From Chloroflexota bacterium (GTDB lineage Bacteria; Chloroflexota; JAHJIN01): a DNA stretch of 47,434 bases. Of the stretch, positions 8,566-17,114 are shown one piece after another. A program made the position numbers and the translations under genes. How positions within the stretch are numbered: position 1 is the stretch's first letter; each line of letters begins with the position of its first letter. The DNA lies in NCBI GenBank assembly GCA_018823415.1, contig JAHJIN010000451.1:1-47434 (forward strand), written 5' to 3'. The notes beneath the pieces were generated by a model. It was not told where the DNA came from, made no database searches, and worked only from the letters and a program-made list of their open reading frames with translations.

Positions 8566-10191
8566 TTAGGGCTCTCCCTCAACCTGGATGGTGTAGCGGT
8601 CGGCGTTGGGGTACTGGAGCACGGTGATGTGGAACGTGCCGTCCTGGCCCGGGGCCAATTGCTGCGGGCTGACGTCGGCGGCCTCGGCGTTCACCACGTC
8701 GCCGTCGGCGTCATAGATGGTGACAGCTACCCGCACCCCGTCCACGGTCGGCGAGCCCACGTTGCTTACCCGGCCCTCCACGTGATATAGCCCCGCCTGA
8801 TCCTCGTACTGGTTCTTTTCCACCACGGTCAGCTCGACAGCCGGCACCTGGGCCGCGCTGGTCGCAATGGCCGACAGGGTATAGCTGTGGAACCCCTCTG
8901 GCGCCGGCCGCACGATGAGGAACGGCACGCGCTGGCCGGCCCGCACGAATCGCAGCAGCGTGCTTGTGGTGACGCGGTCGATCTGCTGGCCCTGGGCGTT
9001 GTACAGGACAGCGGTGATGACCACGCCCTGGGCGTCCACGTCAAAGTCGTTGCGCACCTCGCCCACGATGCGCAATTCGCCAAAGTCGTCCAGGTAGCGG
9101 CGATGGCTGACCACCGATAGCGTGAGGCGCTGGCCGCTCACCGGGCTGCCGCCCGGCGTAGCCGTGGCGGTCGCGGTCGCCGCGGCGGTTGCCGTGGGCA
9201 ATGTGGTGGCAGTGCGCGTGGGCGTAGCGGCCGCAGTGGACGCAGGTGAGCGGGTAGCGGTGGGCGCAGGCGCGCGCGTCGACGTGGCCGGTCGGGTGGC
9301 CGAGGGTGAGGGCCGGGGGTAGGCGGTGGGGGCCAGGGTGATGACGCCGGCCAGGTTGCTGGCCCGCGATGTGGCCTCGTCGGTGGCGGCGCGCACGTAA
9401 TAGATATACAGGTATCCGGGTTGCAGGTCCACGTCGTTAAAGGTGGTGGTGGCGGTCCAGCCCAGCCGGCGGAACCGGGTCCCCACGGTGCCGTCGTCGC
9501 CATAGACCCAGTAGCCGTTCGCGTTTGTCGTAAGCGAGGCCGACCACGTGAGCTTGATGCTGGAGGGGCCCAGGGCCTGGGCGCGCAGGTCGGTGGCCGG
9601 GGCCGGCCGGGACACCGGCGTGGGCGATGGTGCGGGCGTGTGGGTCACGGTCTTGGTGGGCGACGCTGTCGCGGTCGCAGTCGGCGCTGCGGTTGCAGTC
9701 GGCGCTGCGGTTGCAGTCGGTGCTGCGGTCCTGGTAGGCGACGGGGTGACAGTGGGCGTCCGCGTTGCGGTCTGGGTCGGCGTGGCCGTGCGGGTCGCAG
9801 TGGCAGTCGGCGTCGGTGTCACCGCGGCCGTCTGCGTCGCGGTGGGAGTGGTGCTGGGTGTCAGCGTGACGGTAGGCGGCCGGGTATTGGTGGGCGACGG
9901 CGGCCCAAAATAGAGTGTGGGCGTGGGCGTGGGCGCCGGCGTGTTCGTGGGCTGGGTGGGCGCCGGCGTGGGCGAGTACAGCGGCGTATAGGTGGGCAGT
10001 CCCACGCGCGTGGGCGGCGGCGTGAACGTGGCGCGCGCCGTGACCGCCACCGACGTGCAGGTGGGGGTGGGCGTGGGCAACTGCGGCAGGTGTTGGTTCA
10101 GCAGGGCGCACAGGGTTCCAAAGACCAGACAGTTGCCGGCCAGCAGGATCGCCAGCAGGATGATGAGCAGCGTGCGGTTCGTCAGCCTCAT
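8566..10191 (-). CDS. Membrane-anchored protein with Thr/Pro linkers, FN3 domain and tandem FxLYD-like domains
   Basis: 541-aa envelope protein. An N-terminal membrane segment (about 7-29, cytoplasm-in) is followed by a long low-complexity linker of TPT/TAT repeats (about 37-215), a fibronectin type III domain (about 220-310, with LTWSAS and YYVRAATDEA), a second Thr/Pro linker, and two related beta domains (about 375-455 and 456-541). Both carry the pattern GEVRN or GRVSN followed by VxVxxxxYxAxG that marks FxLYD/CARDB-like folds. No enzyme motif is present; a role in cell-surface binding or as a spacer is likely. The start ATG 10191 is preceded not by a ribosome site but by a -10 box 7 nt upstream (leaderless). 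Confidence 0.85.
   Translation of the reverse strand: MRLTNRTLLIILLAILLAGNCLVFGTLCALLNQHLPQLPTPTPTCTSVAVTARATFTPPPTRVGLPTYTPLYSPTPAPTQPTNTPAPTPTPTLYFGPPSPTNTRPPTVTLTPSTTPTATQTAAVTPTPTATATRTATPTQTATRTPTVTPSPTRTAAPTATAAPTATAAPTATATASPTKTVTHTPAPSPTPVSRPAPATDLRAQALGPSSIKLTWSASLTTNANGYWVYGDDGTVGTRFRRLGWTATTTFNDVDLQPGYLYIYYVRAATDEATSRASNLAGVITLAPTAYPRPSPSATRPATSTRAPAPTATRSPASTAAATPTRTATTLPTATAAATATATATPGGSPVSGQRLTLSVVSHRRYLDDFGELRIVGEVRNDFDVDAQGVVITAVLYNAQGQQIDRVTTSTLLRFVRAGQRVPFLIVRPAPEGFHSYTLSAIATSAAQVPAVELTVVEKNQYEDQAGLYHVEGRVSNVGSPTVDGVRVAVTIYDADGDVVNAEAADVSPQQLAPGQDGTFHITVLQYPNADRYTIQVEGEP
9677..9730 (-). repeat. Three 18-bp tandem repeats in the Thr/Pro-rich linker
   Basis: Units 9677-9694, 9695-9712 and 9713-9730 share GCAGTCGGCGCTGCGGTT with few changes. 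On the coding strand they encode TATAAP-type hexapeptides. The repeat is in frame and marks a length-variable part of the linker. Confidence 0.8.
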
Positions 10192-10198
10192 GGGCTAC

Positions 10199-10227
10199 AT
10201 GATACCCGATACCGGCGCATGATGCAA
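10199..10227 (-). promoter_or_regulatory. Promoter for the FN3/FxLYD gene, predicted leaderless
   Basis: Minus strand: TTGCAT (10222-10227), a 17-bp spacer and TATCAT (10199-10204). Seven bases (10192-10198) separate the -10 box from ATG 10191, so transcription should begin at or next to the start codon. No ribosome site is present. Confidence 0.6.
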
Positions 10228-10243
10228 GCGCCCCCTGGCCCGG

Positions 10244-13200
10244 TCAACCGCCGTGACGCCGGGGGGCCCCCGGGTCAGCCTCGCACACGGCTAGGGCCGT
10301 GTCGTCAACGCTGGTGTGCTTGAGCACGACGAGGGTGAAATCGTCAAAGGCCGGCGTGTCGCCCACAAAATCGGCGACGGCTTGGTCGATAGCCGCCACG
10401 ATCTCGCGGGCCGGGCGGTGCGCGTGCTGCTGCACCAGGGCGGCCAGCCGCTCCTCGCCGAACTCGTGGTCCTGGGCGTCGATGGCGTCGGTAACACCAT
10501 CGGTATAGAGCACCAGCACGTCACCAAGGGCCAGGTCCATTGGCGAGTTTTCCAGCATGACATCGGGCACAATGCCCAGCACGATGCCGTGGTTCGCGAG
10601 GCGCACCAGTTCGCCGGTCTGAGCGCGAACCAACAGGGGCGGGTTGTGCCCGGCGTTGGCATAGGTAAGCGAATGCTGCCGAGTGTCTAGCATGGCATAA
10701 AAGGCGGTCACAAACATCTCGGACCGGGTATCGGCCAGCATGAGAGTGTTGACCTGGCTCAAGAGCTGGGCCGGTTGGCGACCTTCGGCGGCGGCGGCCC
10801 GGATCATCGTGCGGCTCAAAGCCATGAATAGCGCGGCCGGCACCCCCTTGTCGGATACGTCGGCCACCACTAGGCCCCAGCAGTCGCCGGGCAGCTCGAT
10901 AAAGTCATAGAAATCACCGCCCACCTGGCGGGCGCTGCGCCACTCGGCGGCCACCTGCCAACCAGGAATGGCCGGGCAACTGTCGGGCAAAAAGCTGGTC
11001 TGGATCTGGCGAGCCACCTGGAGCTCGCGTTCCATGCGGTCTTTGGCGGCCGTTTCGCGATACAACTGGGCAGTTTCCACGGCGATGGCGGCTTGGTTGG
11101 CGATGCCCTGCACCACGTCGACGCGGCGGGTGGTAAAACGCGTCGAATCTTCGGTATAGTCCACCAGCATGAGCCCCATCACCTCTCCCCGGGCCACCAG
11201 GGGCAAGGTCAACAACGCCTTGACGCCAAAGGCCTGGATGATCGATTGGGGGAGTTGGTCTTGCTCCTGGGGGTTGTGGATCACGATGGGTTTGGGATCG
11301 TTTCGCAGGTTCTCCAGGGCCGGAATCTCGGCCGGGCTAAAGCGCAGGGCCATAAACTCGTCGAACAGTGCCCGGGGCAGGCCATAGATCTGGCTGGCAT
11401 AAAAGGACTGCCTGGCCTCGTCCCACAAAAAGATACTGCAGCGGTCCACGCCCACCAGCAGCGGCGTGATGCGCGCCACCGTGCTGAGTATTTCGTCCAG
11501 GTCGGTGAGACGACCCACCGCCTCGGCCACCTGGAGCATGGCAGTGGACACCCAGGCCTCTTCTTGCAACGCTTCGTAGAGCTGCGCGCTCTCGATAGCG
11601 ATGGCAGCCTGGTTGGCCATGCCGGCGACGATGGCCTCGGAGCGGGCCGGCGATTCCTGCGCCGGGCGGTTGAAATCTACCACCAGCACGCCCAGCACCT
11701 CGTTCTTGCTGATGAGGGGCATGGCCAGCACGGCGTCCAGCTCCCAGGCCTGCACCCAGTGGGCCGGGATGCGGCCGTCGGACGGCACGTCGATCACTTC
11801 CTGGGACTGCCGGGTCAGGCGCACCTCGTCCAGCAACAGCAGTTCGCCGGGTTTAAAGCGCCGGCCCATGAATTCCTGGTGGGCCGACGCCGACAGGCCA
11901 TAGGCCGCAGAAGCCGTGTAGCGTTTTTGCTCGGGGTTCCACAACACAATCAGGCAGCGGTCCACGCCCACCAGGATGGGGGTGAGGCGCACGGTCGTGT
12001 CCAGGATGTCTTCCAGGTGCGTGAGGCTGGCCAACGATTCGCTGGCCTGGAACAGGGCTGTGGTTACCCAGGCTTGCTCTTGTTGTTCTTGCACCAGGCG
12101 AGCGTTCTCCAGGGCAATGGCGATCTGGTCGGCCAGGCTTTCCATCATGGTCTGGTCGGCCTCGTCAAAGGCCGCGAGCTGGTCGCTCTCCACGTCCAAC
12201 ACACCCACCACCCGGTCGCCCACCTTGAGCGACACCACCAGCTCGGACCGGGCCGCGGGCAGGTATTGCACCAGCATATAGCGCGGTTCGGCGCTCACGT
12301 CGGGCACATTGACGGTCTGGCCCTCGCGGGCGGCCCAGGCGATGAGACCCGGGCCATCCAGCGACAGCCGCAGGGGCAAAGGCGGCGGAGGCGTGTCTGG
12401 GAGCTTGGCCGGGTCAATGACCCCGTGCCCAAAGACAATGTCGTCCCCTTCTACCAGCCCGATGGACACGTTATAGTAGCCAAAGGTATCGCGCACCAGG
12501 CGCACTACCTGATCCAGTAATTCGTCCGGGTCCAGGATGGCGGCAATGCGCCGGCCCACCTGGTTGAGCAGACCCAACTGCTCGGCGCGCTGGCGCTGCG
12601 CCTGGTAGAGTTGGGCGTTATCGATGGCGATGGCGGCCTGGCGGGCAAAGGCGGCCACCAGTTCGGCGGCTTCCTGGTCATAGCCACCCGACTGGCGGCG
12701 GTCCACGGTAAGCACGCCCAGGAGCCGATCCTGGGTCAGCAGTGGCGCACCCAGGCACGAGTGGTCTGATTGAATGCCAGCCAGTTCTTCAAAAGGATCG
12801 GGCTCATGATCATCGTGAAAGATGATGGGCCGGCGCTCGGTGACCAGGCAGCGCAGGCGCGGGCTGTCGTCCAAGGCAAACGAGACTTGCAAGGCTTGCA
12901 CTGAATCGGGAAAGCCCTGGGTCGCGGTGATGTGGAACCGATCCTCGCGCAAGAGCAAGATGGCGGCCACGTCGTAATCCACCACCATATCCAGTTGTTC
13001 CAACAGGCGATGGAGCACCTGGTCCAGATCCAGGGTGCTACCCACGGTCTCGGCCACCTGGCGCATGACATCGGCCACCTGGCGCCGGTGCCGTTCGGAT
13101 TCAAAGAGGCGCGCGTTTTCGATGGCGATGGCAGCCTGAGACGCCAGGAGCACCAGCCGGTCCCGGTCGCGCTGATCATACGATTGCTCACCCTGGCGGT

Positions 13201-14845
13201 TCATCACCTCGATGACGCCGATGGGGTTGGTCTTGCCGATGAGAGGCACGGCCAGCAGGTTGCGCGTGATAAAGCCGGTGCGGTCGTCCAGCCGATAAAA
13301 GCGCGAATCCGTGTAGGCCTGGTTCACGATGAGCGGTTCGCCGCTGGTGAACACCGTCCCGGCGATGCCCTGGTCGGGCGGCATGTGCAGGCCGCGCACG
13401 GCGTCGCCCTTGCCGCCGGTGACGATGCGAAAGACCAGCTCGCCGGTGTGCTCGTCCTGCAAGAGCAGCGAGCCGGCCTCGCTGTTCAAGACCTGCACGG
13501 CGCGATCCATGATCTGAGTGAGGATCTCTTCCAGGTCCAGCGAGGAGGTGATGGCCCGGCCGATCTCGTTCAGGCTGATCAGCTCGCGCACCCGGTCGGC
13601 GGCCAGTTCGTATAGGCGCGCGTTTTCGATGGCGATGGCTACCTGGTGTGCGATGACAGACAGGATGCGAAGCTGGTCGGCGGTAAAGGTGTTGGGCCGG
13701 GGACTGCGCACCGAGATGCTGCCGATGAGCTTGGGGCCGGCCATGAGCGGCACAAACAGAGCCGAGCGGGTGACGGTGTCAGTGGTTTGCGGAGCAAAGG
13801 GCAAGTCTTCGCGCAGGCTATCGCGCACCAGGAGCGACCGGCGGTGTTCAGCCATCCAGGCCATGCCTTCACCCAGGGGCAGCACCACGCGGGGCCGACG
13901 CACGCCGGCCTCCACCCACACCTGGGCGATGAGGTGCTCGCCGTCGGCGTCTACCAGGCCCAGCAAGAAATTGCTGGTGTTCAGGTTCAACAGGTCGCGG
14001 GCCTGTTCGTACACAAACTCGCACAGGTCGTTTACGCTCAATTGCGCCTGGACGATGGACCGGCCCAGGTCGTCAAAGAGGCTCAACTCAGTCACGCGCC
14101 CCTGGAGCCGCTGAGTGACGTGGAACAGGCGTTGCAGCACATAGCCCACCAGGAGCACGGCCACGACCACCAGCCCCAGCGCCAGTGGGCCCTGGGCATA
14201 GGCCCCCACGATGAGCACGGCAAAAGGCAACGGCACCAGTTCTACCACGAGTGGGCTAGCCACCACACCACGCAGGTAATCGCGCAGGCCGGACCACCCG
14301 CCAGCGACCAGGGCCAGCCCGCCCCAGCCCACGTGATCTAGTACGAACCACGCCAGCATGGGCAGGCCCAGCGGGAGCAGCAAATCGGGGGTGAGGAGGG
14401 CAAAGGCCAGTTGCCCGCCGGCCGCCAGGTACAGGGCCCCGCTGCTCAGAGCCACCAGGGCCTTGAGCCCGCTGTTGAACCAGGGGAAGCCGAACAAGTC
14501 CCGGGCATTGAGCTGGCGGCGGCGCAGGGCGTGTAGTACCAGGTAGGTCAGCCCGCTGATGCTGGCGATCCAGGCGCCGGGGACTGGTCCCAGGATCAGG
14601 ATGGCTGCCACGTCGACCAGACCCACCAGGCTGTGCTGGGCTTCTGGTGCCACGTGGAACCCAAAACGCTTGACCAGCATGGACAAGACGACAAAAAGCG
14701 CCATCTGGCCGAGGAGCAGCGGCCAATCCGCGCTGGCCGGACCAACGGTCACGGCCGACCACGTAGCCCACAGCAGGATGGCATAGCCGGCCAGGCCCAC
14801 GATGAGGCAATAGAACCAGGCGCGGCGCGAGTGGGTGTCGGGCAT
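10244..14845 (-). CDS. Membrane-bound multi-GAF PP2C (SpoIIE/RsbU-type) phosphatase
   Basis: 1533-aa signalling phosphatase. Residues 1-240 carry about eight hydrophobic segments (a MASE-like membrane sensor). Six GAF domains follow, each closing with the helix AIAIENARLYE or a variant (near residues 405, 580, 750, 920, 1090, 1270). The C-terminal SpoIIE/PP2C domain (about 1290-1510) shows ARQIQTSFLP, RQVGGDFYDF, VVADVSDKGVPAALFM and LYTDGVTDA, which supply the metal-binding aspartates. Such phosphatases dephosphorylate a STAS anti-anti-sigma factor, and a STAS gene lies immediately upstream in the same operon. GAF 5 and GAF 6 are near-duplicates of each other (VGVDRC-type sequences), showing internal duplication. 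Ribosome site AAAGGA precedes ATG 14845. Confidence 0.92.
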   Translation of the reverse strand: MPDTHSRRAWFYCLIVGLAGYAILLWATWSAVTVGPASADWPLLLGQMALFVVLSMLVKRFGFHVAPEAQHSLVGLVDVAAILILGPVPGAWIASISGLTYLVLHALRRRQLNARDLFGFPWFNSGLKALVALSSGALYLAAGGQLAFALLTPDLLLPLGLPMLAWFVLDHVGWGGLALVAGGWSGLRDYLRGVVASPLVVELVPLPFAVLIVGAYAQGPLALGLVVVAVLLVGYVLQRLFHVTQRLQGRVTELSLFDDLGRSIVQAQLSVNDLCEFVYEQARDLLNLNTSNFLLGLVDADGEHLIAQVWVEAGVRRPRVVLPLGEGMAWMAEHRRSLLVRDSLREDLPFAPQTTDTVTRSALFVPLMAGPKLIGSISVRSPRPNTFTADQLRILSVIAHQVAIAIENARLYELAADRVRELISLNEIGRAITSSLDLEEILTQIMDRAVQVLNSEAGSLLLQDEHTGELVFRIVTGGKGDAVRGLHMPPDQGIAGTVFTSGEPLIVNQAYTDSRFYRLDDRTGFITRNLLAVPLIGKTNPIGVIEVMNRQGEQSYDQRDRDRLVLLASQAAIAIENARLFESERHRRQVADVMRQVAETVGSTLDLDQVLHRLLEQLDMVVDYDVAAILLLREDRFHITATQGFPDSVQALQVSFALDDSPRLRCLVTERRPIIFHDDHEPDPFEELAGIQSDHSCLGAPLLTQDRLLGVLTVDRRQSGGYDQEAAELVAAFARQAAIAIDNAQLYQAQRQRAEQLGLLNQVGRRIAAILDPDELLDQVVRLVRDTFGYYNVSIGLVEGDDIVFGHGVIDPAKLPDTPPPPLPLRLSLDGPGLIAWAAREGQTVNVPDVSAEPRYMLVQYLPAARSELVVSLKVGDRVVGVLDVESDQLAAFDEADQTMMESLADQIAIALENARLVQEQQEQAWVTTALFQASESLASLTHLEDILDTTVRLTPILVGVDRCLIVLWNPEQKRYTASAAYGLSASAHQEFMGRRFKPGELLLLDEVRLTRQSQEVIDVPSDGRIPAHWVQAWELDAVLAMPLISKNEVLGVLVVDFNRPAQESPARSEAIVAGMANQAAIAIESAQLYEALQEEAWVSTAMLQVAEAVGRLTDLDEILSTVARITPLLVGVDRCSIFLWDEARQSFYASQIYGLPRALFDEFMALRFSPAEIPALENLRNDPKPIVIHNPQEQDQLPQSIIQAFGVKALLTLPLVARGEVMGLMLVDYTEDSTRFTTRRVDVVQGIANQAAIAVETAQLYRETAAKDRMERELQVARQIQTSFLPDSCPAIPGWQVAAEWRSARQVGGDFYDFIELPGDCWGLVVADVSDKGVPAALFMALSRTMIRAAAAEGRQPAQLLSQVNTLMLADTRSEMFVTAFYAMLDTRQHSLTYANAGHNPPLLVRAQTGELVRLANHGIVLGIVPDVMLENSPMDLALGDVLVLYTDGVTDAIDAQDHEFGEERLAALVQQHAHRPAREIVAAIDQAVADFVGDTPAFDDFTLVVLKHTSVDDTALAVCEADPGAPRRHGG

Positions 14846-14921
14846 GAGTGTCCTTTGACACGCAAAGGGCCGCCACGCAGGTAGCGGCAGGCGGCCCAGG
14901 TTGCGAGTGATGCGCTACCCG

Positions 14922-15260
14922 TTAGTAACTACCCACGGCCAGCACATCGGTGTCGTACATCTTGAAGAGCTTGTCCAGGCCGGCCAATTCCAACACCTCT
15001 TTGATGTTGGCCGGCACCTCGGATAGGCGCACGTCGCCCCGGTTCCAGCGCTTGGTGGCCTTGAGCGTCGATACCATGACCCGCAAGCAGGCGCTACTGG
15101 TAAAAGTCACGTCTTGTAGATTGATCACGATGCGATAACGATCGTCGTCCAGGATCCCTTGCAGGACTTTTTCCAGTTCGGGGGCGGTGTTGGTGTCGAT
15201 ACGCCCGCCAACCTGGACCAGGTCCACGCGATTCAGTCGAGTGTGTTTGATGTCAATCAT
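14922..15260 (-). CDS. STAS domain anti-sigma factor antagonist (SpoIIAA/RsbV-like)
   Basis: 112-aa single STAS domain. Family members bind an anti-sigma kinase and are switched off by phosphorylation of a serine or threonine at the start of the conserved helix. Here that position lies in VTFTSSACLRVMVSTLK; the usual DSSG is TSSA, so the candidate phospho-residue is one of the two serines. The upstream end (RVDLVQVGGRIDTNTAPELE) is typical. The ribosome site AGGAGG sits 8 nt before ATG 15260. It is the first gene of a two-gene operon with the PP2C phosphatase, its expected activator. No RsbW-type kinase or sigma factor is in the window. Confidence 0.9.
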   Translation of the reverse strand: MIDIKHTRLNRVDLVQVGGRIDTNTAPELEKVLQGILDDDRYRIVINLQDVTFTSSACLRVMVSTLKATKRWNRGDVRLSEVPANIKEVLELAGLDKLFKMYDTDVLAVGSY

Positions 15261-15310
15261 CCCATTTCCTCCTAAGAATTAATAGTGGGTCTTGGCACCT
15301 ATCGAACTTG

Positions 15311-15339
15311 ATTATACCATAGGGAGGCGCAAAAGACAA
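15311..15339 (-). promoter_or_regulatory. Promoter for the STAS/phosphatase operon
   Basis: Minus strand: TTGTCT (15334-15339), a 17-bp spacer and TATAAT (15311-15316) preceded by TGG (extended -10). It lies directly after the stop of the lipid-kinase gene and gives a leader of about 45 nt before the STAS start. Confidence 0.7.
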
Positions 15340-15341
15340 TA

Positions 15342-16256
15342 TCAGGCTGGCGGCATGATCATCTGGATTCCGCCGGGGACGCAGGTGAAGGTCATGGGCG
15401 TGTGGCCGCAGGGTTCGGCATCCACGTGGACCGGCCAGGGCGTGGGCGCCGACACTTCGATGTGCTGGCCCTGGTAGTATTCAAAGGCCGGGTCGGCCTG
15501 GTGGATGCCCAGGAGCACCTGGGTGCCGTGCCGTAACGTGGAAGGCAGGCCGCTCCCACCAAAGATGCACACGTCCAGCCGGCCATCGTTCAGTTGGGCC
15601 GCCGTGGCCACGCGCACAAAGCCGGTGTATAGCGCCGTGTTGGCAATGACCACCTGCAACGCCTCGCGGTGGACTTCGGTCCCGTCGATGGTGATGGTCA
15701 GGCGCTCGCCCTGAAACGTGAGGGCCGAGGTCAGGGCCGGCGGCACGAATTCGAGGGGCTGCATGGCGCGCGCCCAGTCGGGACTGTGGGCGGCCTGCGC
15801 GGCCACCTGGGCATCCAGTCCCACCCCGGCCAACAGGATAAAGTGGCGGCCGGCGCCGGTTGCCACGGCGGCGTGACCCACGTCGATGGGCTGTACCTGT
15901 CCGTTTAGCAGCACGCGCGCCGCGCCCCGCAGGTGTTGCCACACGTTGACCAGGGGGATGCCCACCTCTCTGGCCCACACGTTCACCGTGCCCACCGGCA
16001 GCACGCCCACTGCCACCGGCGTGCCCACTGCGCCATTGACCACCTCGTTCAGCGTGCCATCGCCGCCCACGGCCACCACGGCCTCATAGCCCCGGTCTGC
16101 GGCCGTGCGCGCCAGGTCGGTGGCGTGACGGGGCCGCTCGGTGGCTTGCGGCGTCACCGACCAGCCAGCCGCACGTAGCATATCGATGGCTTCGTCGAGC
16201 CAGGATTTGAGTACCCAGCGCCCGGCCCGGGGATTGATGATGAGCAACGCCTTCAT
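15342..16256 (-). CDS. Diacylglycerol kinase family lipid kinase (YegS/DgkB-like)
   Basis: 304-aa soluble lipid kinase of the DAGK/YegS/sphingosine-kinase fold. It has the N-terminal IINPRAGR motif (residues 6-13) and the nucleotide-binding loop GGDGTLNEVVNG (from residue 64). The second domain carries LLAGVGLDAQVA and ends with DAEPCGHTP, as in DgkB/YtlR proteins. It would phosphorylate diacylglycerol or a related lipid at the membrane. ATG 16256 overlaps the stop of the SpoU methyltransferase gene (ATGA); an upstream in-frame ATG lies inside that gene and is rejected. Confidence 0.92.
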   Translation of the reverse strand: MKALLIINPRAGRWVLKSWLDEAIDMLRAAGWSVTPQATERPRHATDLARTAADRGYEAVVAVGGDGTLNEVVNGAVGTPVAVGVLPVGTVNVWAREVGIPLVNVWQHLRGAARVLLNGQVQPIDVGHAAVATGAGRHFILLAGVGLDAQVAAQAAHSPDWARAMQPLEFVPPALTSALTFQGERLTITIDGTEVHREALQVVIANTALYTGFVRVATAAQLNDGRLDVCIFGGSGLPSTLRHGTQVLLGIHQADPAFEYYQGQHIEVSAPTPWPVHVDAEPCGHTPMTFTCVPGGIQMIMPPA

Positions 16257-17113
16257 GCCAGGGGGTTCTCCAATGTCGCGCTGCGCTGGCGCAGGGCCTC
16301 GTAGAGCAGGATGGTGGCGGCCTGGGCCACGTTGAGCGAGTCGGCCCGGCCCCGCATGGGGATGCGCACGCCCAGGTCGGCCTGCTCCAGCCACCACTGG
16401 CCCAGCCCGGCGTGCTCTTCACCCACCACGATAGCCGTGGGCCGGCGCAAGTCGGCCTGGGTGTATACCGTTGCGGCCTGGGGGTCCGCCGCCAGCACGC
16501 ACACTCCGTTGGCCCGCAGCCAGGCCCGGGCCTCGGCCGACGATGCCTCGGCGACGGGCACGCCAAACAGCGTGCCCGTGCTGGCCCACACCACGTTGGG
16601 GTTGTGGATGTCGGTGCCGCCGTCGCACAAGACGAGGCCGTCGGCGCCCACGGCGTCAGCAGAGCGCAGGATGGCGCCCAGGTTGCCCGGCTTGGCGATG
16701 CTCACCGCCACAACCAGCAAGGACGCTGCCGACGACAGCGCCATATGCTCCAGCCGCGTGTCCAGGTATGGCCCCACGCCCAGAATGCCCTCCGGTTCGC
16801 TGCGATAGGCCATCTTGACCAGAACAGGCTCGCTGGTCGCCCACAGCGCGGCGCCGGCGCCGGCCGCATCAGCCAGCAGGACCTCGGACTCGGCAGTCAG
16901 CCGATTCGGGGCAAAATAGACCGTGTGCGGCCGGTAGCCGCTGTCCAGCGCCCGGCGCAAGGCCCGCGCACCTTCGATGACCAGTTCCCGGGCCTCGTCG
17001 CGAGCACGTCGGTCGCGCAGGCGCACCACGTGCTTGACCTGAGGGTTTTGCAGGCTGGTCAGCGTTTCGCGCCGGCCGACGAGTTGTTGCCAGTGAGGCC
17101 CAGAGACGTCCAT
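16253..17113 (-). CDS. TrmH/SpoU-family RNA 2'-O-methyltransferase
   Basis: 286-aa SPOUT methyltransferase. The N-terminal substrate-binding part (LTSLQNPQVKHVVRLRDRRAR, EGARALRRAL) resembles the SpoU_sub_bind/RlmB-type domain. The catalytic trefoil shows motif 1 (GNLGAILRSADAVGADG, with the key Asn and Arg), motif 2 (IVVGEEHAGL) and motif 3 (IPMRGRADSLNVAQAATILL). It should methylate a ribose in rRNA or tRNA; the target is not predictable. ATG 17113 lacks a ribosome site but lies 7 nt after TATACT (17121-17126), a leaderless arrangement inside the end of the Yip1 gene. Its stop overlaps the lipid-kinase start. Confidence 0.92.
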   Translation of the reverse strand: MDVSGPHWQQLVGRRETLTSLQNPQVKHVVRLRDRRARDEARELVIEGARALRRALDSGYRPHTVYFAPNRLTAESEVLLADAAGAGAALWATSEPVLVKMAYRSEPEGILGVGPYLDTRLEHMALSSAASLLVVAVSIAKPGNLGAILRSADAVGADGLVLCDGGTDIHNPNVVWASTGTLFGVPVAEASSAEARAWLRANGVCVLAADPQAATVYTQADLRRPTAIVVGEEHAGLGQWWLEQADLGVRIPMRGRADSLNVAQAATILLYEALRQRSATLENPLA

Positions 17114-17114
17114 A

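Noticed and set aside
9421-10323. Plus-strand Arg/Gly-rich frame antisense to the Thr/Pro linker.
   Set aside because: Composition is simply the complement of the TPT repeats.
11093-12520. Long plus-strand frame of 475 codons inside the GAF phosphatase gene.
   Set aside because: It is antisense to a well-supported gene, His/Gln/Gly-rich in the way GC-rich shadow frames are, with no domain.
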